This document shows positions 47,972 to 60,751 of a DNA stretch of 64,000 nucleotides, piece by piece. Origin of the DNA: Trema orientale (lineage: Eukaryota > Streptophyta > Magnoliopsida > Rosales > Cannabaceae); assembly GCA_002914845.1 (NCBI GenBank), contig JXTC01000739.1:31542-95541 (forward strand), given 5' to 3'. The position numbers were made by a program, and so were the translations under genes. The stretch's first letter is position 1; each line of letters opens with the position of its first letter. The notes beneath the pieces are model-generated. The model searched no databases. It saw only the letters and a program-made list of their open reading frames with translations, and was not told where the DNA came from.

Positions 47972-50900
47972 TGTCTACTCCAAAATTTTCAAGAAACTAT
48001 AGTGAAATAATCATTATTTAGGTGTATATATATGAAGGAAATTTTGTTCAAACTATTTGTGCCAATTTTAACAGCAAGCAAGGAAAATAATGAGAGAATT
48101 TTTAATTATGGTTCTATTTTATCTCAAAAGTTAGGTGTGAAAATCTTCTCTTCTTTCATTTTCTAGTTACAATTTACCGTGACTTTTAAAATTCTCAAAT
48201 CTCTTGTACCCAAACCATTTTAAAATTTTCAAATCTCTCATACCCAAACTATTTTAATAACCTAAAACAAAAATCACTCCTTATAGGATCTAGATCTACG
48301 AAATGCATTCTCTCGGATGCTCCGCCACAAAAATTCCAAGAAAAACCTGCAAGAATTGTAACAAAATTGTTGACACTTCCAGAAATTATTTGATGCATGT
48401 GAAGGTTTACTTTCCAAGCAAAGTCCATTCTTCATTGATACTTCGGAGGGAGAAGGATATTTTGGGTTTGAAATCAAGGAGGGAGGAAATAGGCAAAGAT
48501 AATAAGGGATGAAAGAGAGGGAGATGATTGATGATATAAGTTGAGTAATACAGGGATAAAGGTAAAATAGATAATCTCACAGTTAAATACCATAGATAAT
48601 CCTCTCTTCTCATAAAACTACCTAAAAGTATATCATCTATTTTCTAAAACAAGAAAAAGTAACCCTCCTTTTTCTGGTCAAATTTTTTGGGGAGTTCTAG
48701 TATAGGAGGGGCAAAATTCCTCCTATTTGTAGGAGTGGTTTTTGAACTGTCCGATTAAAATCTTGTGGTTTTTATCATTTTGCTTATCTAGGAATACTTG
48801 TACACAACTAGTCTTTTTCTCTGTAAAAAAGAAATATATATCATCTCTTTTTCCCATAAGCAGCAACAGCGGTACACAGCTTTTTTTTTAAAATTTTAAA
48901 TCAAATATTTTCCCAACAAATAAAAGAGTCCCAAAACAAAGGAATTTCAATCCATATAATTGATCTGAGCGGTACATGTTTTTTACTTTTATTTTTTCTA
49001 TTTTAAATTAAAGATTTTCTCAAAAAGTGAAAGAATTCCAAAACAAAATAATTTTAAACCTATGTGATTGATATGGCAAGGTATGATGATTCCTGCAAAT
49101 TTGTTTGATGAGTTTATAGGTTTATGTTCGTATAGATTTCAAAGAGATTTAGAAAGACAGTTAAGTTTTTTGATGAAGGATTAGACAGAAGTTAGTAAAT
49201 CAAGAAATAAAATATTAGTTTCAAAAGAAAAATCTGAGCCAAAAGTCCGTTTCCGATTTGAAATGCTTTTTTATTTATTTTTAATTCAAAAAGAAAGAGG
49301 AAAAAATTCTTTGATTTAATATCAGTTAGATGCATAAACTACAAACGCTCTTCAATTCTCTCTTATAATTAAGAACAAAACTCAAGGAAACACAACAGAA
49401 GCAAATCTTAGAGATTTTTTTTTTCGTTAGTTTTTCTTTTAAGAATATTTTCCAAAAAATAAATATTAAGTGTAACAAGGTCTATAATGATTATTGTGCT
49501 CCTCATTTGATATCCAATAAGAATAAAAAAAAAATCACCCCTATATGTAAGAGGGGTTTTACCTATCCTAAACTAGAATTTCCCTATGTATTTTAACATT
49601 TGGTTTATCTACTAGTATACTTGTTTTGGTTTTATGTACTAGTATATTAATTTTCGGACAAATTGTAGTTTTCTCCTGAAATATTGACTTTGTAGACTTT
49701 TGTCCGATTTCTTGTTGCATGAATTATCCTGGTATAATTTATTTGTTATGAAATTGTTTATTCTGTTATTGTCTGTTTACAAATTAACGGAAAAAATGAT
49801 GTGGCATTTTTTTAATTATTTTTTCTTTTATTTAGTTATTAAATTTTTTGATTAAGTTCTGATTTAGTTAAAAAAAGGTCAAATTAAATTAAAAAATAAA
49901 AACAACAAAAGAAATTTGACCCTCCATCTCCTCAGCCATGGTCGAGACTCTTCTTACCCATATACTCATCTCTTTCCTTCTTTTATCTTTTTTTAGGAAT
50001 TTTGTAATTATTTTTGATTATTGGGTTTCTAATCTTTGTTTGAGTCAAATTATTTTTCATGGTAGTGATTTCAAGCTCACTACTTCGTCTAGTGAACAAC
50101 AAGATTGGCAATTTTTCATTTTCAACAAGAAAAAAGAAAAAAAAAAAAAAAAAATAAAAATACCCCAGAAGATGCAGGGGAAGAGTATAAATGAGGAGAA
50201 AAAGGAAAAAAAACATGAGTTGCCAAGAAATCATCCCATCATTTTCGATCTTCTTTTTTTTTTTTTTTTTCCCTCTATTCTTATGACCAGTTTATGAATA
50301 CATTGTTGGGAATAACATTTAAGAAACACTTATATAGACCAGCCATATTATCCGACGATTCAATGGCTGCCGCCGTCATCATCCTCACTTGTCCCTTCTT
50401 CTTTGCTCAGCTTTCTCTATCACCAGCAACTTGTCTTATTCGTTCTTATGGGAGCTCATTCCTTCGTTCAAACAAAATTAGAAGCAAACAATTAAGAAAC
50501 ATGGGTAAGACTGAAGGGATCTTTTGGGGCCAAAGCTGAGAATATGCTTGAATCCATCAATTTAAAAAAAAAAAAAAACCCGGTGGAAGCGTATATGGGG
50601 AGAGAAGGAAACTGAGAGATTTTAAGTTTTTTATTTATTTTTAATTGATTTTTTCTTATTAAATTCATTGAATAAACTGATAAATAAAGTATCAAAGAAA
50701 AATAGTAAAATATGTACTGCGTTGGCCATTTCGTCTAAAATATAGACTGAAGTTAACGGAAGGAGATTTTTTTCAATATTTGAATAATATATGGGGAATT
50801 TATGTAACAAAAAATAATTTAAAGGGCAAAACTCTGTATCGCCAATAATTCGGAGATAAAATATACAATCCTTAATTTTTAATACTAGATACATTATATT

Positions 50901-51476
50901 TTATACTTAGTATATTTACTGATATATTAATCATTTTGCTACAAAATTTAAGAAGTAAATAATTAATTAAAACGAGCTCAAAATTCGATCATTTTGCTAT
51001 AAGCCGTGTCGCTTACGGCCGTTAGCATATATATCTAAGGACTAGGACTAGCTTAGCTTATATGAAAACGTATATTTTCTTAAGGTTGCATAAAGCTGGT
51101 GTCTTTGTTATACTTTGTTATTTCCTTGGCCTTTTATTTAATTCTTTTACGATACATAGAAGTCCTTATCATGAATGTATATTCATGAAGTTGACAACTA
51201 ACCCAGCAGCGAACTAATTGAATTATTTGTCAATCATCAATGAAAGTAGGGACCCAACTTATCATGAGTAAGGTTACATTGAAATAGACCTTAAAAGCAT
51301 AAACCACAACAATTTGTGCTTCACAGTTGGATGGATGGACCTGACATCTATAGTTGTCAACCACTAATTCATTGTAGCATCCAAACCTGTGACTTGGATC
51401 TCATCATCATTTTCTTCAAAATTAGTCCACTGAAAGTGAAGGTAATTTGGTAAATCTTAAAAACCAATAACCATAA
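47972..51476. other. Intergenic DNA with a possible repeat element
   Basis: Between about 48689 and 49583 the outer sequences GGGGAGTTCTAGTATAGGA and TCCTAAACTAGAATTTCCC form a 19-bp inverted repeat with four mismatches, which may mark an unnamed element, but there is no target duplication. Inside it, two units of about 100 bp starting AGCGGTACA (48868 and 48967) are direct repeats. Frames at 49938-50539 are low in complexity and have no known motif. Confidence 0.45.
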
Positions 51477-51894
51477 GGCTATGTTTGGTTGGAAGAAAGA
51501 AGAGTAAAAAAGATGAAGAAATTAGAAAGGAGAGAGAATATGAAAGAGAAAAAGAAGACTGATAATACCATAAGTTATTTGGTGGAAATGATAGTGAATA
51601 GGAAGGATATAGAGTATTTATTTTTAAAATTACCATTTTATCTATTTTGATATTTTTTTAATGACCATTTTGGAGGATAAATGTGTAAATTCTCACCCTC
51701 TCTTTTATTTTTTCTCACAAATTCCCCAAAATGGGGGGATGGCATTTGGTGGGCTCAGTGAGAGACATCACCCCTCCACCTCTTCTCTGGCTCCCATTTT
51801 TCCTTCTACCAAACAAGTGATTGGACTTCTCTCTCTACTCCTCTCCCTTCACCCCTCTCCATCCCTCCAAAAATCTACCCTATCAAACATAGTG
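51477..51894. mobile_element. Tourist-like MITE, 418 bp
   Basis: It starts GGCTATGTTTGGTTGG and ends CTATCAAACATAGTG, inverted repeats with a few mismatches, flanked by TAA on both sides (51474-51476 and 51895-51897). The A/G-rich left arm and C/T-rich right arm (GAAAGAAGAGTAAAAAAGA against CTCTCTACTCCTCTCCCTTC) are partly complementary. It has the same general end sequence as the element at 8115. Confidence 0.7.
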
Positions 51895-54274
51895 TAAGAA
51901 GATTATTAGCAACAATATTGTCAGATGTGATTGTTGCATTTTAGTTTATCAATTATCATTCATGTGATTCTAACAGTAGAATTCATGAAAATAGAGGGTT
52001 GAGATTGGTCAGATTCGTCTAATTAAAGTAACTTTATAATGCATACTGACTTTTTGTTTTACCAATTTAATTGGAGTTTTGAGTCTTAAAATGCTGCTAC
52101 CAAGTTAGTGAAATCGAATTTGGGTTAAGGGTTTTCTACTTTTTACAAGCATATGGAGAAAATTTTATAACGAAAGAAAAATTTACAGCTTCGACGATGC
52201 TAGGAGATATTGGAGTTATTTTCTCTGCTTTTTCCCCATTAAACTAGCGTAAATGCCAACCAATTTTTTGTGAGTCTTAATTTGAACTGTGTTCAGAAGT
52301 AGAATCCCATTTCGTTCCACCCATGACCCATCAATCGGTTTATATTGTGTAAATGACAGAGCGGCTCTGTTCAACCGAATTAAAGACACTATGCCATTTC
52401 AAGTGATTTCCCACATTGCATGTTACGTGGCCACGCCACACGCACCTGTGTAACAGTTCTGAATTTCGTCACGAGTTAAATATTTTGCACATGTGGAATT
52501 ATATTTTTCTTTTCACCACGTGTCCATTACACACCCAAAAACATAGCTAAGGCTATATATTTATCTAGCTTTCCCTCTGTTGCTTGCTGGAATCCATATC
52601 TATCGGTAATAATATAGACAATTGCACATGTAAAAATAAATAAATAAATAAAAGACTAAATGAATTTAATACGCCATTGACATGTGATGGAATTGATCAT
52701 CACAAAACGCACGAGCTAATTATATATGTCCAAGTGTATATATATCTAGCAAGAAGCAACATAACCTTTTTAGCTCTTATCTATGCCTAACTAGAACAAA
52801 CATTTAAAATGGCAACGGTTAGAATTAATTTACTTCTTCTCCAAGTATTAATCACATCCATAGATATTTTTGACTAAAGGGGTCTTTACATTAATTCTTT
52901 GCCCCAAACTTGGCCAGGCATGTGAGTAATACAAACCTTTCGAAAGCGAAGTCACTATAGTAGTTTAGATCTTAATTGAGCTCTAGATATCAAACTAATT
53001 AATTCAGTAAATGAGAGAGACTCCCAGTTGGGTTTTTAATGCAACTCTTAAATTCTTAATGAAAACAGTTTGACTTAAAATGATTCTCATATATATGTAT
53101 ATCTATACGAACATATATGTACATATTCAACTGTCTAGAAGCTAAGAAATACGGTTTAGAAGTTAAAAAACTTACAAACATGATAATATTAATTGGTAGT
53201 TAAATAAGGTAAAAGTTGGTTTACTTCACGTGATTTGAATTAGGATAAGATTAGAAGTAATAACTGTCTCTTTATATGTCTCGGCATATATAGATGCTAC
53301 AATACGCCAGTTCTCGTGTTCTATTAAAAGCAAAAACATTGCCATCTGCCAGGGCTGGCCTTTTTTTTTTTTTTTAATTTAAATAATATAATATATATAT
53401 ATTTAAATAAATAAAGCACGTGAGAAAAACTTTTTTTTTTTTTGTTTTGAGGGGACGTGAAAAGAACATTTGACTCATGGGCAAAGTTCACTATCATGTA
53501 CTGTCCAATTATATATCTACTTGTTACATATAGTGATACATGGACACATGCTCAGCTGTTTACAGTGGTCAGTCAGAGCATCAATTTGGGAATCTTATTT
53601 TACCAAAAGGAATACTGTCCATTTCAAGAAAAAACTAAAAATGGCACGTGGAAATAAACCAATAGGGAGCTTGGTCTGTACATGGTATTTTCTTATTGAA
53701 GATTATGATTGTTTTAGATAGGTATATATGCTTAAGCTTTAAATGACATAACAAAGTAGTAATTAAAGGCTTCTTCCGAAATTGCATTTGGCGCATTATG
53801 ATTTTTTTTCTTTTTTCTTTTCTAGATGTTGAGACTGAAGTTAAAAAATTGTGGAAATGATTATCTGAGGATCGATTGTGTTAATTAAGAAATGTGTCGT
53901 TTGTGCTAAGCAAATAATTATGTTGTTTGAGGCTAATGAGAAATAATTACGTGATTTAGATTGACGTGAAAGATTGAAAGGCACTTAAAAAGCATCCTAA
54001 ATTTGCTAATGTTTGGATTATATTGTACCTAATCAAGATAGTAACCATTTCATAACGATAATGTTAGCAATTGCAAGTTATTGGCTGTGGGGCTAATAAT
54101 GGAATAGATCACCAATGTTAATCTTATTACAAATAATTGAGCAAAGTTTAAGAAAATTATGTTGTAAGTTAAAAATAAAAACTTTTATTAATAATGAATA
54201 TTTACAAATCAGCTGCCAAAGAAAAAATATTTACAAATCATTGGATTCTTTATGTTGTTTAATTCTTATCTATA

Positions 54275-54545
54275 TATATCTAGGGCACCGATTCAGTAGG
54301 TATTTTTTTTTTACCTATCTATAGTATTATTTTGCTCAATAAAAATTCACCACACACGTCTTTTTATGGTAAAAGGTGGAGAGAGAAAGTCATTAAATAA
54401 TGAATATTTTTTTTATTTTTTTATTTTCCAACTACTCAAATTATGATAACCGTTAGATCAATAATCCAAAGCTTAAAAGGAAAAAAAAAAAACCTATGGA
54501 TAGGTAAAAAAAATAATTATTAGATTGGGAACCATATATATATAT
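54275..54545. mobile_element. Short AT-rich MITE, second copy
   Basis: It matches the element at 35690-35945 in both ends and in the internal word ATAACCGTTAGATCA. It is flanked by TA-rich microsatellites, so exact ends are uncertain. Confidence 0.58.
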
Positions 54546-55674
54546 ATATATATATGAGAGAGTTTTCAATGGAGATTTTTGTTTTTTCTCCATGAATGGG
54601 TACTTTGACCAAGTTGAAAATGACTTGCTATTGCAAGTCATTTTTACCTACAATCATTGCATTCTAATTATTTTGAGGAATTACCTTTTCATTGAAGTAG
54701 GAATAAGTTTTTGGAATGACTTTTTTAAGAAAAACAATTTGGAATGATTTTTTAAGGACAAAGTTTTGATAAAAAATATTAATATTTAATAGTTTTATGT
54801 ATACAATTAGTTTTAAAATTATAAAACAGAAATACACTTTAATATGTTTAGATATATATGACTAAAATTATAAAAAACATCAAAATTTCATATATGTTTT
54901 TATTAGTTTTATATATTTTATTAGTTTTTTTATATACATACAAGTAATACTATTAAACCCTTCCAAAAAAAATGACTAAGACTATTAAAAAAAATAATTC
55001 ACGTGAAATCAGGAAAAAAAAAGTATTAAGCTAAATAGATAACGTGTCTTCAAAAAAAAAAGTAATACATAAAATTAAAAAAAAGAGCAAATAGGTAATA
55101 TATTTTCTTCAAATAAAAAAAAGTAATTCACATAAAATAAAAAAAATTATTAAGCTAAATATATAATAAGTTTTCTTCAAAAAAAAAAAGAAAAAGAAAA
55201 AGAGAGAGAGAATTTATAAGACTAGATAAATTTTACGATTACTTTGACCAAAGAAAATTAGTTCTCATTAAATAATTAACCTAGTAATAATAAAATAGCG
55301 TATAGGAAAAATATTTAAAAAAAAGAAAAATATACTTATATATAATTAGTAATAGCAATGATTAGAGGTGATGAATGAAAAAGAATGAGAATAAAAATAT
55401 AAGGTAGCAACTATGCAGTGGGAATTAAAAGAAAAAAATAATGGAAAATAGATTGAAAAAAAGTCTAATTCATCAGGTTCCAAAGAAATTACCTATCTTT
55501 TAAGTCATAAATAGCTTTCTATATTTATATAAGAGTTAAATAAATTAGTTTTTTTTTTTTTTAGAATTACTAATATTACTATAACCATTAGATCAAAATC
55601 CAATTAGCTAAATTAGAGTAATCATCTATGGAGCAAACACAAAAATTTCAATTAAAACATCAACTTATACCGGG

Positions 55675-55812
55675 GGTTGAGTCACACCGGGGTAGGCTTG
55701 AAAACCTATTATTCCTAATGGGGTGGGGTGGTGATTGTGTAGTAGTATATATTTTCTTTTAATTTGTAATAAGTAGAGGTTATTAGTTAAGCCTCATTTT
55801 ATAAAAAAAAAA
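55675..55812 (+). mobile_element. SINE-like element, diverged relative of 63331
   Basis: The last 70 bases (TTTTAATTTGTAATAAGTAG, AGGTTATTAGTTAAGCC, then an A-run) resemble the tail of the bounded SINE at 63331-63501 (TTTAAATTTATAGTAAGTAG, TGTCATTAGTTAAGTC, A-run). The head is diverged and no target duplication could be fixed. Confidence 0.45.
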
Positions 55813-57239
55813 TATATATATATTATAAGAAGTTCAATTCTTATTATAGTTTTTAATAAGAAGGTTTTTACTTCTCAATTGTTCCAAAAAAATTTCACCA
55901 AAATTGAAACAGAAGAATCATATGTCGTTCAAGGTGAATGTTACAAGATCTAACAATAGAGTTTTAATTATATCTATTACACGACATTAATTTTTCTTTT
56001 TATCAAAAACTTCTCACATCAGTCATCAGGCGCACCTACATTATCCCTACTAAATATAAAACACTATTTCCGATAACTTTATATTAAACAGACATTTAAT
56101 TACAGATTGACATATCATAATAATCACGATTTTAACCACAAAAAAAAAAAAAGAGACATATCATAATAATCATGACCAATCATTTAATTATTGACAACTT
56201 CACTAAATCATATGATAAGCAAATCTAAAATCTCGTGATTCGTGAACAATTGAATTTGCTTTCGTTAAATTGTACCCGTACTTGCCTTACTTGAAGTTAG
56301 TAGCTGACCCAAGGTCCATAACTAAAATGACATCACTGCCCCTCTGAAATTAGTAGCCGATCCAAGGTCCATAACTAAAATGACGTCCCTGCCCCTCTGA
56401 CACGTGTATATCGGGTGTCTAATTGATTATGTGAAAGTCGGGTTGACAGAAATAGTACAAAGATCAGACTGCTCTAGAATCGAGCCGAATGAAAAGACCA
56501 AAAACCTGAGCAGTGCCAAAGAGAAATAGAAGGGAAATATCCAAAACAGTCTTTTTCTTTTTTTTCCCTCCTCTTCTCGAAATATTTTTCTAGAAAAATA
56601 ACTTAAAACTCCAATAAAAATTGAAAAGAAAATAACTTCATTCAATCAAACAAGCATTACAGTAAAACTGACACATCTAATAGAAGAAAAAATTACATAT
56701 AATCATCTATAACAATAAATAATCGCACAAAAAAGGTTCGGCGTTATACTAAAAAACTAAAAAAAATAAAAAATAAAAGAAAAATTAAAATGGTTTCAAA
56801 CACGAATTTTTAGCTTTTATTAGATTTTGACGAATTTATATACTAAATATTTTCCATATAAAAATCAATTAACTTTTCTAATTCAACCATATACATTCTA
56901 AGAGATTTTAATTAATTTTCGAAGAAAAGATTAATTAACGAAAATACTCTCCATTTGATCAAAATAATACTATTTCTAAACGATTTCTATATTTTTATTT
57001 GACACCATATAATTATGACATATCGTCCGTATATATATATATTTTTCTTTTTTTGAAAAGAAAGAAGAAAATAAAAAAAATTTAGGGGAAGAAAAGGGAA
57101 GGAACAGTGAAACGGTGTATGCTCCGAGAAAAGCTGAGAGGGAAGTGAGTTAGATTCGCGAGTCCCGAGGTCCTTGTCTGTGGACATAGTGCGAGTTGAG
57201 TGGCCACACCGCGCACCAATCTCCATTGTCTAAGGAGAG

Positions 57240-57779
57240 ACTGTATATCACTCTCTCTCTCTCTCTTTCTCTCTCTCTCACTCACTCACTCACTCATTCG
57301 CTCCATAACTTCCTTCTCTCTCTTCTTTCTTTCTCTCTCTACCTCTCGCTTTCCAATTTCTAAAACTTAAATGCGATCGATCTCTTTCTCTTTCTCTTTC
57401 TCACACATCCTCCTCCGTTTCGAAGCTACTTAAAAGCTCAGCTTTCTCTTTCCACTTTTGCTTTTCTCTCCTCCTCTTGTGTATCCTTATTTTTAAAAAG
57501 GAGTTCTACTTAGGATTAGACCGCCATTTGAAATCCCAATAAGCAAACAGTAAAGCAGGACAGGACAGGGCAGGACCCCCCCTCTCTCTCTCTCTCTCTC
57601 TCCTTCCCCGGTTTGCTTCCAAAAAAAAAAAAAAAAAAATCGTTTTCTACTAGTTGAGGGAGCCGTAAGGAAGGGGAATGTGAGGACCCGCTGTCCCTCA
57701 AAACTCCAGGCGTGCGGAGTTAGATTAGATTAGATTATATTAGATTAGATTGGATTAGATCGGATCACACCATCTAAAG
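57240..57779 (+). promoter_or_regulatory. Pyrimidine-rich leader and core promoter region of the bHLH gene
   Basis: Runs of CT (57249-57300, 57318-57350, 57583-57602) and an A-run (57621-57638) precede the start codon. A pentanucleotide array of (TTAGA) type lies at 57720-57760, only about 20 bases before the ATG. CT-rich 5' leaders are common in plant regulatory genes. The exact transcription start cannot be read from the sequence. Confidence 0.5.
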
Positions 57780-60093
57780 ATGGATCCGCCGGTTTTGATG
57801 AACGAGGGTTCGTTTTCGAATGCCAATGCGGGGTCGTATAACCTGGCGGAGATCTGGCCGTTCCATATGAATGGCGGTGGGGAGCCTGGAGTTGGATTGG
57901 GGCTGCGGAGGCCGCATTTCGGTCAGAATTTGGCGCCGTTCGGGGACGTTTCGGGCGCCAGTCGGGAGGCCTCGGCTAATGATCCAATGAATTTGGACCA
58001 GAATGGGAGTCATGGCGGTGGCGGCGGCGGTTCGAGGAAACGCCCTGACGTCGAGGATGATTCCGCCAAGGGCGTTTCTACCAGTAGTGGCAATGGCAAT
58101 GGCAATGGCCTGGTATTTGGCTCATTTTGATTAAATTTCAGCTCTAATTGAGCTATTTAACTTCTAGCTTCTGCTCTCTCAAATCTTTTATTTATTTATT
58201 TATTTTTTATTTTTGGCTTAAATCTTTGATTATAAATTATAATGTGAAGTTGACGCTAGCATATTGTATCTTACCTTTTGTTTTACCCATTTTACCATAT
58301 TATTAATACTGTTAATTTGTTATGACATGTACTTCTTTTAGTTCCCATTAGCTGGAAATGAATAAATTCGATACCATTTTATACCGTTATTCTATCTAAA
58401 ATGCAGAACGAAACTAGATAGTTCTTTGCTGTTAATTGCTTTGCAACTTAAAAAAGTAATATAAGCTGTAAGACTAAAGTTGAAATCCTCATTACCATGT
58501 TTTTTTGTTTTTGGTTTCTTTTTTTTCATCAAATTTTGGCAGTATGATTGTGACGGAAAACGGCTAAAAACTTCAGGATGTAAAGACGAGAATGGCGAAT
58601 CAAAAGCCGAAGCAGAACAGAGTTCAGGCAAGCCAGAGGAGCAAACTACTAGGCCAAATGATCCACCTAAACAGGACTACATTCATGTGCGAGCTAGAAG
58701 GGGTCAAGCTACTGATAGCCACAGTCTCGCAGAAAGAGTAATTTACACTCACGCCTCTCAAACATGACATAATATTTTTCTCTTATAATGCAAACCATTT
58801 GAAAACCGGCCCTCATTTTTAATGGCCAAAATTTGAACGACCAAGTCTAAGCTTTAGATATTAGGCACCTCACTATCTTTTTCCTCAACTTAGATTATGT
58901 TGAGATGATTGGACTTAGATCCTGGCACCTCTAAAATTTTGTTTAAACGTTGCTACAATTTATTTATTTATATGTATATATATATATATTTATATAACTG
59001 TGGATCGCATCTAGATCTATTGAATGAGAATTGCTGATTGGAACTATACGGTGAACAGGCTAGAAGAGAAAAAATAAGTGAAAGGATGAAAATTCTCCAA
59101 GACTTGGTCCCTGGTTGTAATAAGGTACATAGTTCTGGCTTTTCTTTAATTTCAACACCTTGTCAATGTCATTACAATTTAATTTCATGGCAAACATAAT
59201 TATGGGGATTAATTTCTAGTCAAGTAAATGGACCCTACATGATATTTTCATGAAATTGTTTGCTAAGGTGGGGTTTTTTTTTAATATTTTTATGATTATT
59301 TTTTTCAGGTTATTGGAAAAGCGCTGGTTCTTGATGAGATAATTAATTACATCCAATCATTACAGCGTCAAGTTGAGGTTTGTGTACTCTTCGGCTGCCT
59401 TCTTTTTTCTTTTTTCTCTTTTCATTTTTTTCAAATAATTTTCACCCTTGTTTGGACTTGAGCTATAAGCCTTATCAATTTACTCAATGTTACAGTTCCT
59501 GTCCATGAAGCTTGAAGCAGTTAATACAAGAATGACCCCTGGAGTTGAAGTGTTTCCTTCTAAAGATGTAAGTCCAAAGAATATGGTAAACATTCTATAG
59601 ATTAAGTTTGTCATGTTTTGAAAACTATTTAACTCGTGTGCCATTTGGTTCATCTTATTACCAATTTTTTTTCACTTGTCAGATAAGATTCCCTTATACT
59701 TCTAAGATTTGTCACTTTTTAATGTGAGAAAACCGGATTATAGGCTTGAGATGCGATATCTAAAGGATGCTGGATCTGTCTACACTCATTTTATAGATTC
59801 TCATGTCTCATGTCCTTTCTCATACTTTGTTTAACAGTTCAGTCTATTCTCACTAATAGTTTTCTCATGTATAGGAACGATTTTGATTAGTATACTAACA
59901 AAGAGTAACAGTTTTCTCTTTTTAATGAACTTTCATGTTGTAATAGATCAATTTGGCATCTCAGTATAGTCAACAAACATTTGAGGCTGCTGGCATGGCT
60001 TTTAATTCACAACCTACAAGGGAGTTCAGCCGTGGATCATCACCGGAGTGGTTGCATATGCAGGTTGGTGGTGGTTTTGAAAGAACAACATAG
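57780..60093 (+). CDS. BPE: BIGPETAL-type bHLH transcription factor
   Basis: Six exons join in phase to 293 aa: 57780-58112, 58543-58737, 59059-59124, 59309-59377, 59496-59567 and 59947-60093, all GT-AG. The start [12 protein letters not shown] and the body [20 protein letters not shown] match what I know of Arabidopsis BIGPETAL (At1g59640). The bHLH domain covers about residues 166-225; its basic region has the G-box-binding H171, E175 and R179. Helix 1 is [16 protein letters not shown], the loop GCNKV is short, and helix 2 is [20 protein letters not shown]. The tail [20 protein letters not shown] is conserved in the subfamily. In Arabidopsis this gene limits petal cell expansion. A glycine-rich amino terminus is likely disordered. 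Retaining intron 5 would give an alternative ending ([10 protein letters not shown], stop). Confidence 0.95.
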
Positions 60094-60751
60094 TCAAGAA
60101 AATCCTCTTCAAAGGGTAATAAACGCATTAAAAGGTGATGCTGCTTCCTCCTTCAGTTGCTGTCAAGAAAGTATAATACTCCATTATGTTAAATCAAAGA
60201 AAGAACTCTCATTTTCTACTTTGGCCCTGGAGTTGTGATTGTTGTCTATAAAGACTGCTAAGGTTTGTGACTGAAATCTCCATTTGATCATGTGGTGGAA
60301 AATGAATCCTCATCTCTTTATAGCTCCTAGAAGGCTACACATTCTTCTCCTATCAGATACCAAACTTCACCTGCTGAAAGGATATTGTTCTTGTAAAAGA
60401 AACCGTTTCTTGTTCTAGATTTATGATGCTCACATACCTATGTAAACCTTACTTTGACATTGGATTTGTTATAAAGCTGAAGCTCAATTAAAATAATGAT
60501 CCATTTTGGTGTACTGCTTTGTTCCCAAGTTGACAATTGAACTTCTTTTCCTTCATGTCAAGTGTTTTAGATAGATTGTTGCTGTACACATATCAAAGAA
60601 TCGAAAAAATCGACAGAAAATTCTTGTATAAACCTTGAAAAGTTCTTATTTACATGCTTTAACATGAAAGCTCGAATGCAAACCTTATTTAATGGATTCT
60701 GAAGCACTAAGTGTGCTCCAAGAGAAATTTCAATTCTAGCTGCTAAGAAAA
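60094..60751. other. Convergent 3' spacer between bHLH and SHW1-like genes
   Basis: The two genes end towards each other 658 bp apart, so this stretch should hold both 3' untranslated regions. An AATAAA-like word (TAATAAA) occurs at about 60117-60123 on the plus strand. The small frame at 59981-60238 is a shadow of the last exon. Confidence 0.55.

Larger units (their letters stand above)
51898..57779. other. Long intergenic stretch and upstream region of the bHLH gene
   Basis: No exon is recognised before the bHLH gene. A MITE copy lies at about 54275-54545 and a SINE-like tail at about 55675-55812, each listed separately. At 56285-56400 a segment of about 55 bp (GTAGCTGACCCAAGGTCCAT and GTAGCCGATCCAAGGTCCAT) is duplicated in tandem. 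The last 600 bases are the likely promoter and leader of the bHLH gene. Confidence 0.45.

Noticed and set aside
49938-50539. Overlapping open frames on both strands near 50 kb.
   Set aside because: They are built from A- and T-runs, encode low-complexity lysine and phenylalanine stretches and match no known protein.
57780-58013. An arginine-rich minus-strand frame opposite the bHLH first exon.
   Set aside because: The plus strand encodes the conserved bHLH start in phase with five further exons; the opposite frame is a shadow.
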